From JBHHZI01 sp046757965 (GTDB lineage Bacteria > Acidobacteriota > Polarisedimenticolia > SMYD01), in the NCBI GenBank assembly GCA_046757965.1, contig JBHHZI010000081.1, positions 1 through 14,382 on the forward strand: a DNA stretch of 14,382 bases, read 5' to 3'. This document shows positions 13,179 through 14,382 of the stretch, piece after piece. The notes under the pieces were generated by a model, which did not search any database, had not been told where the DNA came from, and saw only the letters and a program-made list of their open reading frames with translations. Numbering within the stretch: the stretch's first letter is position 1; each line of letters starts with the position of its first letter. Both the position numbers and the translations under genes were made by a program.

Positions 13179-13775
13179 TTGGACGGACACGACGACGAGG
13201 CCCTGATGCGGGCGGTCCAGGCCGAGAAGCCGGACGCCTTCGAGGAATTCGTGCGCCGCTATCAGAAGAGGTTTTACCGGATCGCCATGGGATACATGCG
13301 AGATCACGACGACGCGCTGGATGCGGTGCAGGGCACGTTCATCCGCATCTATTCGGCCCGCCACCGCTGGACCCCCCGGGCCCGACCGTTCACCTGGTCG
13401 TACCGGATTCTGGTCAACCACTGCATCGATCTCATCCGCAAGCGTCGCATCCGCGACGCCGACTCCCTCGACGACGTCCAGGCGGCCGGCCGGGACGCCC
13501 CCGACCGGACGACGCCGTCACCGTTCGACCGCAGTGCCGGTCACGAGGTGGGGGATGCCATCCGGGAGGCCGTCGCCGGTCTGCCGGACCGCCAGCGCGA
13601 GGTGTTCACGTTGAGACATTTCGAGGAGCTTTCCTTGCAGGAGATCGCGAATGTTCAGGGGTGCGCCCTGGGGACGGTCAAGTCGTCCCTGCACCGCGCC
13701 GTCATGACCCTTCGCGATCGTCTGTCGGGCCTCCTCTCGGGACCTGAAGGTGAACTGCACAAGCATCCAAGCTGA
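13179..13775 (+). CDS. ECF-type RNA polymerase sigma factor
   Basis: A 198-aa sigma70-family factor of the extracytoplasmic-function group with only regions 2 and 4. Region 2 (about 18-90) has EEFVRRYQKRFYRIAMGYM, the core-binding DALDAVQGTFIRIY and the -10 recognition part ARPFTWSYRILVNHCIDLIR. Region 4 (about 128-182) has LPDRQREVFTLRHFEELSLQ and the helix-turn-helix IANVQGCALGTVKSSLHRAV. The linker (about 95-125) is polar and long. The start is TTG at 13179, eight bases after a GGGGGAGG. The protein directs polymerase to stress-type promoters, and a matching GGAACC-N16-CGTT element lies just upstream. Its 3' end overlaps the next gene, a zinc-finger anti-sigma-like protein, by 26 bases, the usual arrangement for a sigma factor and its antagonist. 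The inducing signal is not visible. Confidence 0.92.
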   Translation: MDGHDDEALMRAVQAEKPDAFEEFVRRYQKRFYRIAMGYMRDHDDALDAVQGTFIRIYSARHRWTPRARPFTWSYRILVNHCIDLIRKRRIRDADSLDDVQAAGRDAPDRTTPSPFDRSAGHEVGDAIREAVAGLPDRQREVFTLRHFEELSLQEIANVQGCALGTVKSSLHRAVMTLRDRLSGLLSGPEGELHKHPS

Positions 13776-14382
13776 CCTCATCGCCGCGGTCACCGGTGAC
13801 GACGACGCTGCCGTCCGCCAGAACGTGGACCGTCACCTCGACGGTTGCGCGGCGTGCCGGGCAACAGCGTCGCGGTATCGTCGCCTGCTCGATGCCATCA
13901 CACCGGAGGTCGTGTTCCCCCGCGAAGGGGAGGTCGACTGGTCGGTCCCACTCACGTGCACTCTCGTGCGCCGGGATCTGGCCGTCACCCCGGACACCGC
14001 CGACGAGACGGTGACCGCTCACCTGGCTCGCTGCGCCGCCTGTGCTGCCGAGGCGACCGCCCTGCGCAGGGTGCTGGCCGCGATCACACCGGCGATCGTC
14101 TTTCCCCGGGAAGAAGAGGTCGACTGGTCGATCCCGCTGACGTGCTCCCGGGTCCGCGAGGAGCTCAGCAGCGTGCTCGACGCGCAGGCCCCGGCCTGGG
14201 ACATGGTGCTGGCGCATCTGGCTCGATGTCCGGCCTGCGCGGAGAACGCGGCAACCATCGGCGAGACCCTGGCGATGGCACGCCGGGCGCGGCCGGAAGA
14301 AGCGCAGGTGGACTGGGACCGGTTCGCCGCCGAGACGGCATCCCTTGCCCGCGCCGAGGCTCCCGCGGCCGCGCCTGGCGGA
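13750..14382 (+). CDS. Anti-sigma-like protein with three tandem zinc-finger (ZAS-type) modules (partial, 3' end outside window)
   Basis: This frame stays open from a GTG at 13750 to the window edge (211 codons). It overlaps the sigma gene by 26 bases. An in-frame TGA shortly upstream makes the GTG the only standard start. Three modules each contain a full C-H-x3-C-x2-C ligand set of the zinc anti-sigma type: C3/H29/C33/C36, C70/H91/C95/C98 and C132/H156/C160/C163. The second and third are preceded by near-identical 22-residue linkers (49-70 and 111-132; 18 of 22 identical), containing FPRE-x-EVDWS. A shortened echo (QVDWDRF) begins at about 187. Classical anti-sigma factors have one such module and often a membrane helix. 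No helix has appeared by residue 211, but the rest is missing. The likely role is holding the upstream sigma factor inactive, inferred from the overlap and zinc motif. Zinc binding could make it redox-sensitive. Confidence 0.82.
   Translation, partial: MNCTSIQADLIAAVTGDDDAAVRQNVDRHLDGCAACRATASRYRRLLDAITPEVVFPREGEVDWSVPLTCTLVRRDLAVTPDTADETVTAHLARCAACAAEATALRRVLAAITPAIVFPREEEVDWSIPLTCSRVREELSSVLDAQAPAWDMVLAHLARCPACAENAATIGETLAMARRARPEEAQVDWDRFAAETASLARAEAPAAAPGG
13894..13959 (+). repeat. Linker repeat copy 1 in the anti-sigma gene
   Basis: A 66-base direct repeat coding for AITPEVVFPREGEVDWSVPL plus Thr-Cys. By my count it matches the second copy at 55 of 66 bases, with many of the changes at third codon positions. 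This indicates an internal duplication since kept under protein-level selection. Confidence 0.8.
14080..14145 (+). repeat. Linker repeat copy 2 in the anti-sigma gene
   Basis: The second copy of the 66-base repeat, coding for AITPAIVFPREEEVDWSIPL plus Thr-Cys and positioned 186 bases (62 codons) after the first. The period equals the spacing of the zinc modules, so the duplicated unit is one linker plus one zinc finger. Confidence 0.8.

Overview
The window is high-GC bacterial DNA, densely coded, and reads as chromosome from a diderm (Gram-negative-type) organism. The evidence for this is an MsbA-type lipid exporter, a WaaP/RIO-type envelope kinase, a lipobox-bearing octaheme cytochrome and an ECF sigma/anti-sigma pair. 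Dockerin-tailed secreted proteins together with TPR-fused multiheme cytochromes are often met in Acidobacteriota and neighbouring phyla. That placement is inference only; no rRNA or lineage marker is present. I see no tRNA, rRNA, CRISPR, IS element or prophage.

Layout. (1) 1-36 is the tail of a + strand gene. (2) 115-3810, minus strand: a secreted HExxH protein of about 975 aa with Ig/FN3/IPT-like modules and a C-terminal dockerin, followed downstream by folE (GTP cyclohydrolase I); a strong hairpin separates them. (3) 4015-4961, plus strand: a YigZ/IMPACT-family protein and a tiny membrane-anchored diheme cytochrome. (4) 4939-8462, minus strand: a tightly packed operon of octaheme lipoprotein with HEAT/TPR tail, WaaP-like kinase and family-2 glycosyltransferase. 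(5) 8563-9696, plus strand and divergent from that operon: an unusual fusion of a degenerate kinase-like domain with an ICMT/PEMT-type membrane methyltransferase. (6) 9734-12789, minus strand: a geranylgeranyl-reductase-family flavoprotein overlapping an MsbA-like ABC exporter by ATGA. (7) 12914-13090: a 58-aa membrane protein. (8) 13179 to the end: an ECF sigma factor and an overlapping anti-sigma-like protein with three tandem zinc-finger modules, cut by the window edge.

How the genes may work together. The block 4939-12789 combines lipid-facing functions (kinase, glycosyltransferase, second kinase-like/methyltransferase fusion, polyprenyl-type reductase, lipid flippase) with an exported heme protein. 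The simplest reading is assembly or modification of an envelope glycolipid or polyprenyl lipid, with an electron-transfer lipoprotein co-transcribed. This is inferred from gene families and packing. The most unusual items are the kinase-methyltransferase fusion and the triple zinc-finger anti-sigma protein.

Several plus-strand genes (4015, 8563, 12914) have a -10-like hexamer almost touching the start codon and no usable Shine-Dalgarno sequence, which suggests leaderless transcripts. Other genes (folE, the dockerin gene, the diheme cytochrome, the glycosyltransferase, the sigma factor) have clear GGAGG-type sites and three of them start at TTG.
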